DNA of 36,980 nucleotides, taken from an uncultured Pseudomonadota bacterium. Lineage in GTDB: Bacteria; Pseudomonadota; Gammaproteobacteria; Burkholderiales; SG8-39. How positions within the stretch are numbered: the first letter of the stretch is position 1; each line of letters starts with the position of its first letter. Positions 9,147 to 17,181 of the stretch are shown piece after piece. The DNA lies in NCBI GenBank assembly GCA_903895005.1, contig CAITSH010000289.1, forward strand, positions 1-36,980. The letters are read 5' to 3'. The position numbers and the translations under genes were made by a program. The notes below the pieces were generated by a model. It ran no database searches. It worked only from the letters and a program-made list of their open reading frames with translations, and was not told where the DNA came from.

Positions 9147-9497
9147 ATGGCCCGCACCTATCTTTTTTTTCATCCCTCCCGGCTCCCGCTTGCCGCAGAG
9201 GAACTCGACGAAGTGACGGTAACCCCGCTACCGGACAACGCCGCGTTACGCGAAGCCCTGGCCCTCGCGTTTTCCGGCATCGAGTGGAGTACGCCGCATC
9301 ACGCTCGTGCACAGGTCGGAGGCGACTGGGTGGAGTTGCTTGTGCCGCAGGACGCTGCGGACACGCTCAGCCTGCGCGGCTCGTTGCGGGTTGACCATAC
9401 GGCGTTGATTCAGGGCCTGTGCGAGCGCTTTGGCTGGCTGGCGTTTGACGAGCGTCCGTATTGTTACCAGCGCGGCCGGGAGCCCATGCCGGTTTGA
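9147..9497 (+). CDS. Hypothetical protein, 116 aa
   Basis: I do not recognise this family. The frame of 116 residues has the codon bias of its neighbours (G or C in most third positions) and ends 9 nt before the convergent exporter's stop, which supports a real gene. No signal peptide or membrane segment is visible. It is mixed alpha/beta in look, with VGGDWVELLVPQD in the middle and LIQGLCERFGWLAFDERPYC near the end. ATG 9147 has no clear Shine-Dalgarno sequence. Confidence 0.6.
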   Translation: MARTYLFFHPSRLPLAAEELDEVTVTPLPDNAALREALALAFSGIEWSTPHHARAQVGGDWVELLVPQDAADTLSLRGSLRVDHTALIQGLCERFGWLAFDERPYCYQRGREPMPV

Positions 9498-9506
9498 GCG
9501 GTCCGG

Positions 9507-10403
9507 CTAACGCTTGGCAGTGCCCAGCACGACGATCGCGCCGATGACCACCAGCGCGCCAACGCCCTGCCACAGGGTCAGGCTTTGCCCCAGTACGAAC
9601 CAGCCCATCACCAGCGCGGCAACCGGCTCGATGTTGAGCACGCCGGTGTCGCTGGTGATGGCGATGCGCGGCAGGATGATGAACATGGCGGTGATGCCGC
9701 TGCCATAAAACAGCGTGAGCAGAGCAAGTCCGGTCCAGCCCGGAAGGTCGGTTGGCGCGGCCAGCCCGCCGGTGAAGATGCCGGCGGTGCCGACGATCAG
9801 TGCGCAGGTCGCCATGGCGAGGCAACTGCGCAGCCTGCCATCCACCTCCTTCAGCCAGCGGCCCGACAGGTACAGCATCAGCCCGAAAGCCAGGGCGGCG
9901 GCAAAGGCATAGCTGACGCCAATGCCGATTTCCTGCCAGCGTCCGGCGATGTCACCGGTGCGCCCCGACACGTCGAGGGCCATCGCCAGGCCGAACAGGG
10001 CGACGACCATGGCGCCCAGGGCGAGAGGCACCGGCCTCTGGCCGCCCGCGGCCCAGGTGATCAGCGTCAACACCATCGGGTAGATGTTGAAGGCGAGCAG
10101 GGCCAGTACCACGGGGATGCGCGCGATCGACGAGTACAGGCAATAGCTTTGTATCGCCACCAGCACACCGATGCCAAAGGCGCGGCGCAGCGTGGCCGCC
10201 GGCAATGCCAGCGGCACGCGGTAGACAAGCAGCAGTGCGAGCACGGCAAGCGCGGTGACGCCCGAGCGTATGGTCACCGCCGTCATGACGTTGACGCCGT
10301 GGTCGAATGCAACGCGCGCGCCGATATGGTTGGCGCCCATGACTGTGGCGATGGTGAGCATCAGTGCAATGCCCAGCCAGCGATTGAGGGGAGTGCTGTG
10401 CAA
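9507..10403 (-). CDS. EamA/DMT-family transporter
   Basis: A 298-residue integral membrane protein with about ten hydrophobic segments and the two-fold EamA repeat of the drug/metabolite transporter superfamily. Typical stretches are ANHIGARVAFDHG, TIRSGVTALAVLALLLVYR and, in the second half, SDTGVLNIEPVAALVMGWFVLGQSLT (residues about 245-270). The start is TTG 10403 (then CACAGCACT); no ATG lies upstream in frame and the ribosome site is weak. Such exporters move amino acids or small metabolites outward; the substrate is unknown. It is convergent with the 116-aa gene. Confidence 0.88.
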   Translation of the reverse strand: MHSTPLNRWLGIALMLTIATVMGANHIGARVAFDHGVNVMTAVTIRSGVTALAVLALLLVYRVPLALPAATLRRAFGIGVLVAIQSYCLYSSIARIPVVLALLAFNIYPMVLTLITWAAGGQRPVPLALGAMVVALFGLAMALDVSGRTGDIAGRWQEIGIGVSYAFAAALAFGLMLYLSGRWLKEVDGRLRSCLAMATCALIVGTAGIFTGGLAAPTDLPGWTGLALLTLFYGSGITAMFIILPRIAITSDTGVLNIEPVAALVMGWFVLGQSLTLWQGVGALVVIGAIVVLGTAKR

Positions 10404-10509
10404 GTGGGGTGCCCGGTATGGTTGTTGTTCTGGTTAGGGTGGCGGGCGGCGCATATGCATGTCGTTGCCGGCCGTGGAACGGGACGATTCTAACCCGAGG
10501 GAGGCCGGC

Positions 10510-11163
10510 CTATTTGGTGAGCGCCCGGCCGGCGAGGCGCAATTGCGTTTCGTCGTAGCCAAGCAGCACACGGTCGCCCAGGATGATCACCGGTACGCCT
10601 TCGGCCCGCAGCACCCTGCCGTGGTAGCGCAGCGCGTCGGCGTCGCGCTCCACGTCGTAGTCCTTGAAGCTGATGCCGTCGGTCTCGAGCTGCTTGCGTG
10701 CCTCGGCGCAGTAACTGCACCACGACGTGGTGAACATCACCACCGGGGCATTGGCAAATTGCGCGAGCGTCTTGCGCGCATCGGGCAGCAGGCGGGCGAC
10801 CGCACGCTCGCCTTCGAGGCTGACCGTGTAGGCGGGCATGCCCTGTCCGGTTTCACGTTTGATCAGCATGCTCATTTTTTGCACCTGCAGCACCGGCGCT
10901 GGCTTGGCGTAAATGCGGTCGCGAAGGAAATACCCGGTGGTGAGCAGGCAGGCGAGGCCTGCAATGATCGCAAACCAGGGAAAGGAAGTCGGCCGCGGCC
11001 CGGAGGCGCGCACCGGCTCGAGGATCGGCTGCAGTGTCGGTTCGGGACGGTATTTGGCGTAAACGAGGCCGCATTGGGGGCAATGTCCGCTCGGGGCCGT
11101 GTCCGCGCCCTGGCGAAGGTACTTGCACTTGGGGCAGGTGGTGCCCGCGTCGGTGGTGCTCAT
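10510..11163 (-). CDS. Membrane-anchored zinc-ribbon glutaredoxin-like protein
   Basis: A 217-residue modular protein. At the N-terminus are two CxxC pairs (Cys10/13 and Cys28/31) forming a zinc ribbon, then a transmembrane helix at about 62-80, then a glutaredoxin/thioredoxin-fold domain from about 138. The redox site is CSYC (149-152) after VVMFTTSW, and the cis-Pro loop GVPVIILGD (189-197) follows. ATG 11163 is preceded by AGGGGA. A role in thiol-disulfide exchange is supported by the motif. With the ribbon at the N-terminus before the helix, the topology cannot be fixed from sequence. Its promoter probably lies at 11220. Confidence 0.87.
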   Translation of the reverse strand: MSTTDAGTTCPKCKYLRQGADTAPSGHCPQCGLVYAKYRPEPTLQPILEPVRASGPRPTSFPWFAIIAGLACLLTTGYFLRDRIYAKPAPVLQVQKMSMLIKRETGQGMPAYTVSLEGERAVARLLPDARKTLAQFANAPVVMFTTSWCSYCAEARKQLETDGISFKDYDVERDADALRYHGRVLRAEGVPVIILGDRVLLGYDETQLRLAGRALTK

Positions 11164-11219
11164 GACTTGTCCCCTCCCAAGGCGCGCCGTGCGCGGTCCC
11201 GGCGGAAGGCGCTGGTGCG

Positions 11220-11248
11220 ATTATAACGTTCCAAATGTCTGGCAAAGT
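11220..11248 (-). promoter_or_regulatory. Promoter of the glutaredoxin-like gene
   Basis: On the minus strand a perfect TATAAT (11220-11225) lies 57 nt upstream of ATG 11163. A weak -35 (around 11241-11248, ACTTTGCC) is at about the right distance. The remainder of the 217-nt gap to yceI holds no gene. Confidence 0.5.
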
Positions 11249-11354
11249 CGGGGCCCTTTGCTGCAGCCCGGCGTGCCCTGCGTGCGCTCGTGCCGCACGT
11301 GCGCAAGAAACCGCCGATCAGACTCAACGATTGCCAACCAGCCATAGGGGGAAA

Positions 11355-11380
11355 CGCGCCGGTGTGCGAAAATCGGCGCG
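11355..11380 (+). other. Inverted repeat touching the yceI start
   Basis: CGCGCCG (11355-11361) and CGGCGCG (11374-11380) flank a 12-nt loop and end directly at the ATG. GAAAAT (11368-11373) inside could serve as a -10 box. There is no Shine-Dalgarno site, so the message may be nearly leaderless. Confidence 0.35.
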
Positions 11381-11986
11381 ATGAACCGCTTAACCGCCCC
11401 CCCGTCCGAGCTCTCTCGCGCGCTTCGGTGCATCGCGCGCTGCCTGCCCGGCCTCGCCGTGCTCGTCTCGTTCGCTGCACAGGCGGCGCCGCAAACCCTG
11501 GTTATTGATCCCGGTCACACCTTTCCGGTGTTTGAAGTCCGGCATCTTGGCATCGCCACGCAGCGCGGCCGTTTTAACAAGACCACCGGCACAGTGAACC
11601 TGGATGCCGAGGCCGGGACCGGCACGGCGGACATTCGCATCGATGCGCGTTCGGTCAGCACCGGCAATGAGGACCTGGACACCCTGCTGCGCGGCGCATT
11701 TTATTTTGCCGTGCTCGACCATCCCGAGATCGCCTACAAGGCCGGCGCCATGCGTTTCGAGGACGGCAAACCGGTGCGCATCGAGGGTGAGCTGCGCTTT
11801 CTGGGCGTGACGCGGCCGCTTGCGCTCACCGTTTCGGGCTACGGCTGCATACGTTTTCCGGTCTTGCGCTGTGGCGCCGACCTGAGTGCGCGTTTCCGGC
11901 GCTCGGATTTCGGCCTGGTTGCCATGGCGAATTTCGTCGGCGACGAAGTGTCGATGCTAATCCAGGTGGAGATGGTCAAGCCCTGA
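11381..11986 (+). CDS. YceI-family periplasmic protein
   Basis: A 201-residue YceI-like lipocalin-fold protein with an N-terminal signal peptide (GLAVLVSFAAQAAPQ, cleaved around residue 36-37). The family binds isoprenoid-type lipids in the periplasm; several members are linked to acid or osmotic stress. Seen here are IDPGHTFPVFEVRHLGIATQRGRF, ARSVSTGNEDLDTLLR, FRRSDFGL and the beta strands between. The gene stands alone between a divergent glutaredoxin-like gene and an EamA exporter 57 nt downstream. Confidence 0.9.
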   Translation: MNRLTAPPSELSRALRCIARCLPGLAVLVSFAAQAAPQTLVIDPGHTFPVFEVRHLGIATQRGRFNKTTGTVNLDAEAGTGTADIRIDARSVSTGNEDLDTLLRGAFYFAVLDHPEIAYKAGAMRFEDGKPVRIEGELRFLGVTRPLALTVSGYGCIRFPVLRCGADLSARFRRSDFGLVAMANFVGDEVSMLIQVEMVKP

Positions 11987-12043
11987 CCGGCTTGCCGCAC
12001 ATCGAGCCGCCTACCCGTCGCCCAACCGACTCACCGAATAAAA

Positions 12044-12940
12044 ATGGGAATCGCCTACGCACTCGCTGCAATGCTCTGCTTTGCCGCCAATATTTTCATC
12101 GTACGTGCCGCGGCGACGCGCACCTCGGTGGAAATCGGCTTTATCGTGCTGTTGCTTACCAATGTGCTGTGCATCTGCATCGCGTTTGTCGTGCAGGCGG
12201 CGTTGCGTCACACACCGCTCCTCTGGCACTGGGCCGGGGCCGGGTGGTTCGTCGCCTCGGGCATCATCGGTATTTTCATGGGGCGGCGCATGCTGGTTGA
12301 CGCCGTGATGGTGCTGGGCTCGGCCCGCGCAAGCGTTTTGCATTCGACCTCGCCGGTGTTCACGCTGGTTGGCGCCTGGCTGATCATCGGCGAGCGCCTG
12401 GGGCCCTATGAGATCGCGCTGACCGCCTTTGTCATCGCCGGTTTGTGGATCACGCAAATGCCGCGCAGCGGCGCGGCGGCGGTGCCCCAACTGTCCTGGC
12501 CCGCACGCCGCCGCGGCCTTCTGCTGGGCCTGGTGGCGGTGACCGGATTCGGCTTTGGCAACGCCATGCGCGGCGTGGCGATGCGCAACTGGGATGAGGC
12601 CATATTCGGCACCCTGATCGCGACGGTCGCGGCGATGACCTGTCACTTTGTCAGTATCCGCGATTGGGGCAAGGTGCGCGATGACCTGCGCTCTGGCGAC
12701 AGGCGCGGCATTGCGCTGTACGCGGCAAGCGGCGTTGCTTCCGCCAGCGGTTCGATGCTCACCAGCTATGCGATGGACTTCATGGAAATCGCGATTGCAA
12801 CGCTGATCACCTTCACCACGCCGCTGGTGGTGTTTCCGGTGAGCGTGTTCTTTTTGGGCAATCGCGAGGGCCTGAATTGGCGCACCGCGACCGGCGCTGC
12901 CATGGTGCTCGCCGGTATTGTCGCGCTGGCGGTGCGGTAA
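12044..12940 (+). CDS. EamA/DMT-family transporter
   Basis: A 298-residue membrane protein with about ten hydrophobic segments and two EamA repeats. The first repeat has FMGRRMLVDAVMVLGSARASVLHSTSPVF, and the second ends with MEIAIATLITFTTPLVVFPVSVFF (residues near 246-270). Its stop codon overlaps the start of the next gene (TAATG, 12938-12942), so it is translated together with the third Bug receptor. That pairing is unusual, because one should export and the other bind an incoming solute. The substrate is unknown. Confidence 0.88.
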   Translation: MGIAYALAAMLCFAANIFIVRAAATRTSVEIGFIVLLLTNVLCICIAFVVQAALRHTPLLWHWAGAGWFVASGIIGIFMGRRMLVDAVMVLGSARASVLHSTSPVFTLVGAWLIIGERLGPYEIALTAFVIAGLWITQMPRSGAAAVPQLSWPARRRGLLLGLVAVTGFGFGNAMRGVAMRNWDEAIFGTLIATVAAMTCHFVSIRDWGKVRDDLRSGDRRGIALYAASGVASASGSMLTSYAMDFMEIAIATLITFTTPLVVFPVSVFFLGNREGLNWRTATGAAMVLAGIVALAVR

Positions 12941-13914
12941 TGCGCATCCGGACCCTGTTCATTTTTGCAGCGGTGACGCTGCTGGCGGCAAGCGTAACGG
13001 CACCAGCGCAGGCACAGCCGTATCCGAACCGGCCGCTGCGCATCATCGTCCCCGCAGCCGCGGGCGGCACCATTGATATCCTGACGCGCGTGTTCTCGGT
13101 CAGGCTGTCCGCGGGCCTGGGTCAGCCTGTTGTGGTGGAAAATCGTGCGGGCGCGGGAACCAACATTGGCATGGAGACGGTGGCGCGATCTGCGCCCGAC
13201 GGCTACACCCTGCTGATGGGCGGGGTGACCATTGCCACCAATCCGGCGCTGTACGCAAAGCTGCCCCTGGATCCGGCAAAAGACCTCGTGCCCGTCTCGC
13301 TCGTCGTTTCGTCCGGGAACGTACTGGCGGTGAATCCCGATCTGCCGGTTAATTCGGTGAAGGAGTTGATCGAGTACGCCCGCGCCCATCCCGGCGAACT
13401 CAACTACGGCTCGCCCTCGAGCGGCAGCACGCCGCATCTTGCCGGCGAATTATTCAGCGCACTCACCGGTGTGAAGATGGTGCACGTACCTTACAAGGGC
13501 GCTGCGGCAGGACTGAACGATCTCATCGCCGGCAGGGTGCAGCTGTCCTTCGACAATATCCCGCCGGCGATTCCGCATGTGCGCGGCGGTAAGTTGCGTG
13601 CGCTTGCCGTCACCTCCGCGCGACGCTCGGCGCTGCTGCCGGAAATCCCGACCATGATCGAGGCCGGCGTCGCCGGGTTTGACGTCTCCGCGTGGTTCGG
13701 CCTGCTTGCCCCGACGGGCACGCCGCCCGACGCGATACAGCGTGTCCACGCCGAAACGGTGAAGGCGCTGCAAGCAGGCGAGTTGCGCGAGCGACTGACA
13801 CAACTTGGATTCGATGTGGTGGGCAGCACGCCCGACGCCTTTGCCACGCTGATTCGCGGCGAGACGCTGCGCTGGTCCCGGATCATTCGCGATTCGGGCG
13901 CGCGGGCCGACTGA
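12940..13914 (+). CDS. Bug-family tripartite tricarboxylate-type solute receptor
   Basis: The third Bug receptor, 324 residues. ATG 12940 overlaps the exporter stop and is followed by a signal peptide (MRIRTLFIFAAVTLLAAS..., cleaved near PAQAQ). Marks of the family are YPNRPLRIIVPAAAGGTID, VVVENRAGAGTNIG, SAPDGYTLL and GSTPDAFATLIRGETLRW at the end. It resembles the receptor at 1160 more than the one at 5511 in the PHIK/PHVRGGKLRALA segment. The ligand is unknown. No TctAB permease is present in the window. Confidence 0.93.
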   Translation: MRIRTLFIFAAVTLLAASVTAPAQAQPYPNRPLRIIVPAAAGGTIDILTRVFSVRLSAGLGQPVVVENRAGAGTNIGMETVARSAPDGYTLLMGGVTIATNPALYAKLPLDPAKDLVPVSLVVSSGNVLAVNPDLPVNSVKELIEYARAHPGELNYGSPSSGSTPHLAGELFSALTGVKMVHVPYKGAAAGLNDLIAGRVQLSFDNIPPAIPHVRGGKLRALAVTSARRSALLPEIPTMIEAGVAGFDVSAWFGLLAPTGTPPDAIQRVHAETVKALQAGELRERLTQLGFDVVGSTPDAFATLIRGETLRWSRIIRDSGARAD

Positions 13915-14324
13915 GCAAAGCTCGGCCGGCGGCGGTACAGGCCGCAGCCGGCGACTGTGCAGGCTGGAAACCCTTATCTGGCGCGGGTTTTCAGCAGGTG
14001 GCTATGCCGACCTCGTCGGGCGGTGTTAGTCCGCCAGTCGTCCTTTCCTGAACCACCCCGGCCGCTCCGCGCGGCAATGTGCAGGCGCATGCCCGCAAGA
14101 CCTGTGCTGTCGCCGCCATCGCAACGCGCGTCTGTGCGTGCACTTTTTTTGTGCTTTGCAAATCTTAACGATCTGCACCTGTTTTTTATGCAATATTCTT
14201 AACTGCGTCTCGTTCTGGATTTTGTATTTGAAAACCCCTCCGGGTAAAGCTGCGGTGATACTGCTTCGCCACGGCTTGTTTATAACAATCGTGTATCGAC
14301 ATGGTTCAACTTAGGAGCGAAATC
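13915..14324 (+). promoter_or_regulatory. Intergenic leader and promoter region before the globin gene
   Basis: This 410-nt gap has no gene. It holds palindrome copy B near its start. From about 14140 it becomes AT-rich. TTGTTTATAACAA (14276-14288) is a dyad containing TATAAC and may be a -10 box or an operator. No clear FNR or NsrR box is visible. Confidence 0.4.
13961..13994 (+). repeat. Interspersed 3'-end palindrome, copy B
   Basis: It begins AGGCTGGAAACCC as copy A does, then differs in four bases and resumes CTGGCGCGG. The 3' arm reads GGGTTTTCAG, which still pairs with CTGGAAACCC through one G-U. The retained pairing despite changed bases suggests that the hairpin itself is selected. 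Confidence 0.55.
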
Positions 14325-14684
14325 ATGAGTCAATCACTTTTTGAACGTTTGGGTGGCATTGAAGGCATCACCAGGCTGGCGAACGATGTGGTGGACAACC
14401 ACGTGACGAACAAGGCCATTGCCACCCGGTTTGCGGACAGTGATCTTGCAAAGCTGAAGAATGCCGCGGCCACTTTCTTTATTACGGGCACCGGGGGACC
14501 CAACGTCTACGCGGGCAAGGACATGTTGGCTGCCCACAAAGGGATGAATATCTCAGCCCTGGAATTCATGGCGGTGCTGGACGACGCCCTGGACGCCCTG
14601 AAGAAAAACAACATCGGTCAACGGGAACAGGAAGAAGTGTTGTTCGTGCTCTACAGCATGCGCTCGCAGATTGTTCTTGTTTAA
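14325..14684 (+). CDS. Truncated hemoglobin (group 1-like)
   Basis: A 119-residue globin of the truncated-hemoglobin group 1 type. ATG 14325 is chosen because AGGAG sits 6-7 nt upstream; ATG 14301 lacks a ribosome site. The proximal heme ligand is His71 (MLAAHKGMNIS), CD1 is probably Phe36, and FITGTGGPNVYAG is the family's EF segment. At the B9-B10 positions, where many members have Phe-Tyr, this one has Val22-Val23, so the usual distal tyrosine is missing. Roles in NO or O2 handling are common for the family; none is shown here. The gene stands alone. Confidence 0.9.
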   Translation: MSQSLFERLGGIEGITRLANDVVDNHVTNKAIATRFADSDLAKLKNAAATFFITGTGGPNVYAGKDMLAAHKGMNISALEFMAVLDDALDALKKNNIGQREQEEVLFVLYSMRSQIVLV

Positions 14685-14700
14685 AAGGGGCGTTCCCTTT
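14684..14700 (+). terminator. Weak hairpin after globin gene
   Basis: AAAGGG (14684-14689) and CCCTTT (14695-14700) form a 6-bp stem that overlaps the stop codon. The T-run is limited to the arm itself, so termination would be inefficient. Confidence 0.35.
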
Positions 14701-14845
14701 GGTACCCGCGCGGCGCCTTGCCGCGTCGGGTGACGCGCCGGGAGTAAGGGGCAGGCGGCCCGGCGGGAGCGTAATGGCCCTGGAAACGCCGGCAGCAGCG
14801 CAATCGGCAGTCCACGGGGTAGCCCGTGCCAACCGCCGTGAACCT

Positions 14846-14998
14846 ATCGAGTTTGAGCTTGGTCTTCTTCACCGCGTTGCGCCACTTGTCGATTTCGCTG
14901 ACAAAGAATTTGTTGAAGTTGGCGTGGCTGTGCTCGTACAGGGCCACGCCCGCGGCGGTGAGTTTGTCGCGCGTCTCCGGTTTTTTTTCCGGTTTGCT
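14846..14998 (-). pseudogene. Bug-receptor-like C-terminal remnant
   Basis: Directly after the fumarase TGA, and in the same frame, 51 codons read like the tail of a Bug receptor. Within them are LTAAGVALYEHSHANFNKFF (pattern: L..G......S...F..F) and SEIDKWRNAVK, matching the family ending SEI.KW..VVK. No start codon, signal peptide or ligand-binding body is present, and the frame continues beyond the usual end to 14681. It is probably a deletion scar. The alternative is chance similarity or a read-through extension of fumarase. The rest of 14701-14998 holds nothing I recognise. Confidence 0.4.
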
Positions 14999-16525
14999 TC
15001 AGGCTACGTTGACGGGAATCTTGAATTCGCGAATGCGTTTTTCCCATTCGGCCGGGCCGCTGATGTGGGCTGAGGTGCCGCCCGAATCCACCGCCACCGT
15101 GACCGGCATGTCTTTCACCTCGAATTCATAGATGGCTTCCATGCCGAGGTCGGCGAAGGCCAGTACTTTTTGCTTCTTGATCGCCTTGGATACGAGGTAG
15201 GCGGCGCCGCCCACGGCCATCAGGTAGGCCGCCTTGTGCTTCTTGATTGCGTCGATGGCGACCGGGCCGCGCTCGGCCTTGCCGATCATGCTGATCAGGC
15301 CGGTTTTCGCCAGCATGGTCTCGGTGAACTTGTCCATGCGCGTGGCGGTGGTGGGGCCGGCCGGGCCGACAACCTCGTCGCGCACCGGGTCGACCGGGCC
15401 GACGTAGTAGATGACGCGGTTGGTGAAGTCCACGGGCAGCTTCTCGCCTTTTTCCAGCATGTCGCTGATGCGCTTGTGCGCGGCGTCGCGGCCGGTCAGC
15501 ATCTTGCCCGACAAGAGCAGGATGTCGCCTTGTTTCCATGCGGCCACTTCAGCCGGGGTCAGCGTGTCGAGGTTGATGCGCTTGGCGGTGGCGGCGGGCG
15601 TCCAGGTGACTTTGGGCCAGTCTTCCAGCGAAGGCGGATCCAGCGACACCGCGCCCGAACCGTCGAGCACAAAATGCGCGTGGCGCGTCGCGGCGCAGTT
15701 GGGAATCATCGCCACCGGCTTGTTTGCCGCGTGCGTCGGGTAGTCCATGATCTTCACGTCCAGCACCGTCGACAGGCCGCCCAGGCCCTGCGCGCCAATG
15801 CCCAGCGCATTGACCTTGGTGAAGAGCTCGATACGCATTTCTTCGGTCTTGTTCTGCGGGCCGCGCGCCAGAAGCTCGTGCATGTCGATCGGGTCCATGA
15901 GCACTTCCTTGGCCATCATCATGGCTTTTTCGGCGGTGCCGCCCACGCCGATGCCGATGATGCCGGGCGGGCACCAGCCGGCGCCCATCGACGGGACGGT
16001 CTTCACCACCCAGTCGACAATGGAGTCGGAGGGGTTGAGCATGGCGAACTTGGATTTGGCTTCCGAGCCGCCGCCCTTGGCTGCGACGGTGACGTCGAGC
16101 TTGTCACCGGCAACGAGGTCGATGTGGATCACCGCCGGCGTGTTGTCCTTGGTGTTCTTGCGCGTGAACATCGGGTCGGCCAGCACCGAGCCGCGCAGCG
16201 GGTTGTCCGGGTTCAGGTAGGCGCGGCGCACGCCTTCGTTGACGGTGTCGGCGAGCGCGCCCTTGACGCCCTCAAAGCGCACGTCCATGCCGATCTTGAG
16301 GTAGACGTTGACGATCCCGGTGTCCTGGCAGATCGGGCGGTGCCCCTCGGCGCTCATGCGCGAGTTGGTGAGGATTTGCGCGATGGCGTCCTTGGCCGCC
16401 GGCGCCTGCTCGCGTTCGTAGGCGCGGGCCAGGTGGGCGATGTAATCCTTGGGATGGTAGTAGCTGATGTATTGCAGCGCGTCGGCGATGCTCTGGATCA
16501 GGTCTTCGGCTTTGATGACGGTCAT
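14999..16525 (-). CDS. fumA: Class I fumarate hydratase
   Basis: A 508-residue class I ([4Fe-4S]) fumarase with the alpha and beta domains fused, the usual length. It interconverts fumarate and L-malate in the TCA cycle and is oxygen-sensitive. Likely cluster cysteines are Cys66 (RPICQDTG), Cys185 (GAGWCPPG) and Cys277 (IPNCAATRH). Also typical are GIGVGGTAEKAMMMAKE, GAQGLGGLSTVLDVK and VGPAGPTTATRMDKF. ATG 16525 follows GAGG by 7 nt. The YqhA gene ends 7 nt upstream, so the two are co-transcribed. Symbol fumA refers to the class; the E. coli isozyme is not implied. Confidence 0.95.
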   Translation of the reverse strand: MTVIKAEDLIQSIADALQYISYYHPKDYIAHLARAYEREQAPAAKDAIAQILTNSRMSAEGHRPICQDTGIVNVYLKIGMDVRFEGVKGALADTVNEGVRRAYLNPDNPLRGSVLADPMFTRKNTKDNTPAVIHIDLVAGDKLDVTVAAKGGGSEAKSKFAMLNPSDSIVDWVVKTVPSMGAGWCPPGIIGIGVGGTAEKAMMMAKEVLMDPIDMHELLARGPQNKTEEMRIELFTKVNALGIGAQGLGGLSTVLDVKIMDYPTHAANKPVAMIPNCAATRHAHFVLDGSGAVSLDPPSLEDWPKVTWTPAATAKRINLDTLTPAEVAAWKQGDILLLSGKMLTGRDAAHKRISDMLEKGEKLPVDFTNRVIYYVGPVDPVRDEVVGPAGPTTATRMDKFTETMLAKTGLISMIGKAERGPVAIDAIKKHKAAYLMAVGGAAYLVSKAIKKQKVLAFADLGMEAIYEFEVKDMPVTVAVDSGGTSAHISGPAEWEKRIREFKIPVNVA

Positions 16526-16532
16526 GACGGCC

Positions 16533-17075
16533 TCATTTGGGGGAGACGGAGTGGGTGATTTTTTCGGTGTAGGCGATGGCCAGCGCCGAGGCGAGGAAGG
16601 ACAGGTGGATGACGGTCTGCCACAGCAGCGTCTTTTCGTCGTAGTTCTGCGCGTTGATGAAGGTCTTGAGCAGGTGTATCGACGAGATGCCGATGATCGC
16701 CGTCGCCAGCTTGACCTTCAGTACCCCTGCATTCACATGCGACAGCCACTCCGGCTGGTCGGGATGGTTTTCCAGGTCGAGGCGCGACACAAAGGTTTCC
16801 CAGCCGCCGACGATGACCATGACCAGCAGGTTGGAGATCATCACCACGTCGATGAGGCCCAGCACCACCAGCATTATTTCGGCTTCGGTCACGCCCTTGG
16901 TGGCGGTGATCTGCATCAGATGCACCAGTTCGACCCAGAACTGCCAGACATACACGCCTTGCGCAAAAATGAGGCCTATGTACAACGGCGCTTGCAGCCA
17001 GCGGCTCATGAAAATCCAGCGCGGCAGCGTACGCAGCGTCTTGGGCGTGGTCTCGTTGTGGGATTGTGGGGTCAT
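16533..17075 (-). CDS. YqhA/UPF0114-family membrane protein
   Basis: A 180-residue membrane protein of the YqhA (TIGR00645/UPF0114) family. Three or four hydrophobic segments are visible: [66 protein letters not shown] and [16 protein letters not shown] (each about 18-25 residues). The conserved [19 protein letters not shown] loop lies between the second and third. Its function is not established. It is the first gene of a pair with fumA, 7 nt apart. Confidence 0.9.
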   Translation of the reverse strand: MTPQSHNETTPKTLRTLPRWIFMSRWLQAPLYIGLIFAQGVYVWQFWVELVHLMQITATKGVTEAEIMLVVLGLIDVVMISNLLVMVIVGGWETFVSRLDLENHPDQPEWLSHVNAGVLKVKLATAIIGISSIHLLKTFINAQNYDEKTLLWQTVIHLSFLASALAIAYTEKITHSVSPK

Positions 17076-17181
17076 GAAGGGATGGTCCTGAATCGTGCGA
17101 AGGCGCAGATTTTAGTCGAAATCGGCCTTGACGAAAGGGGGCGCCGGCGCCGGTGAAGGCATGCGAATCTGGGCCGCGCAG

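Noticed and set aside
14699..15131. Small rightward open frames between the globin and fumarase ends
   Set aside because: They run into the fumarase gene on the opposite strand and have no ribosome site or family similarity.
15170..16558. A 462-codon open frame opposite the fumarase gene
   Set aside because: Same effect of codon bias. Its composition (many His, Arg, Val, Gly) is that of an antisense shadow, and fumarase is complete on the other strand.
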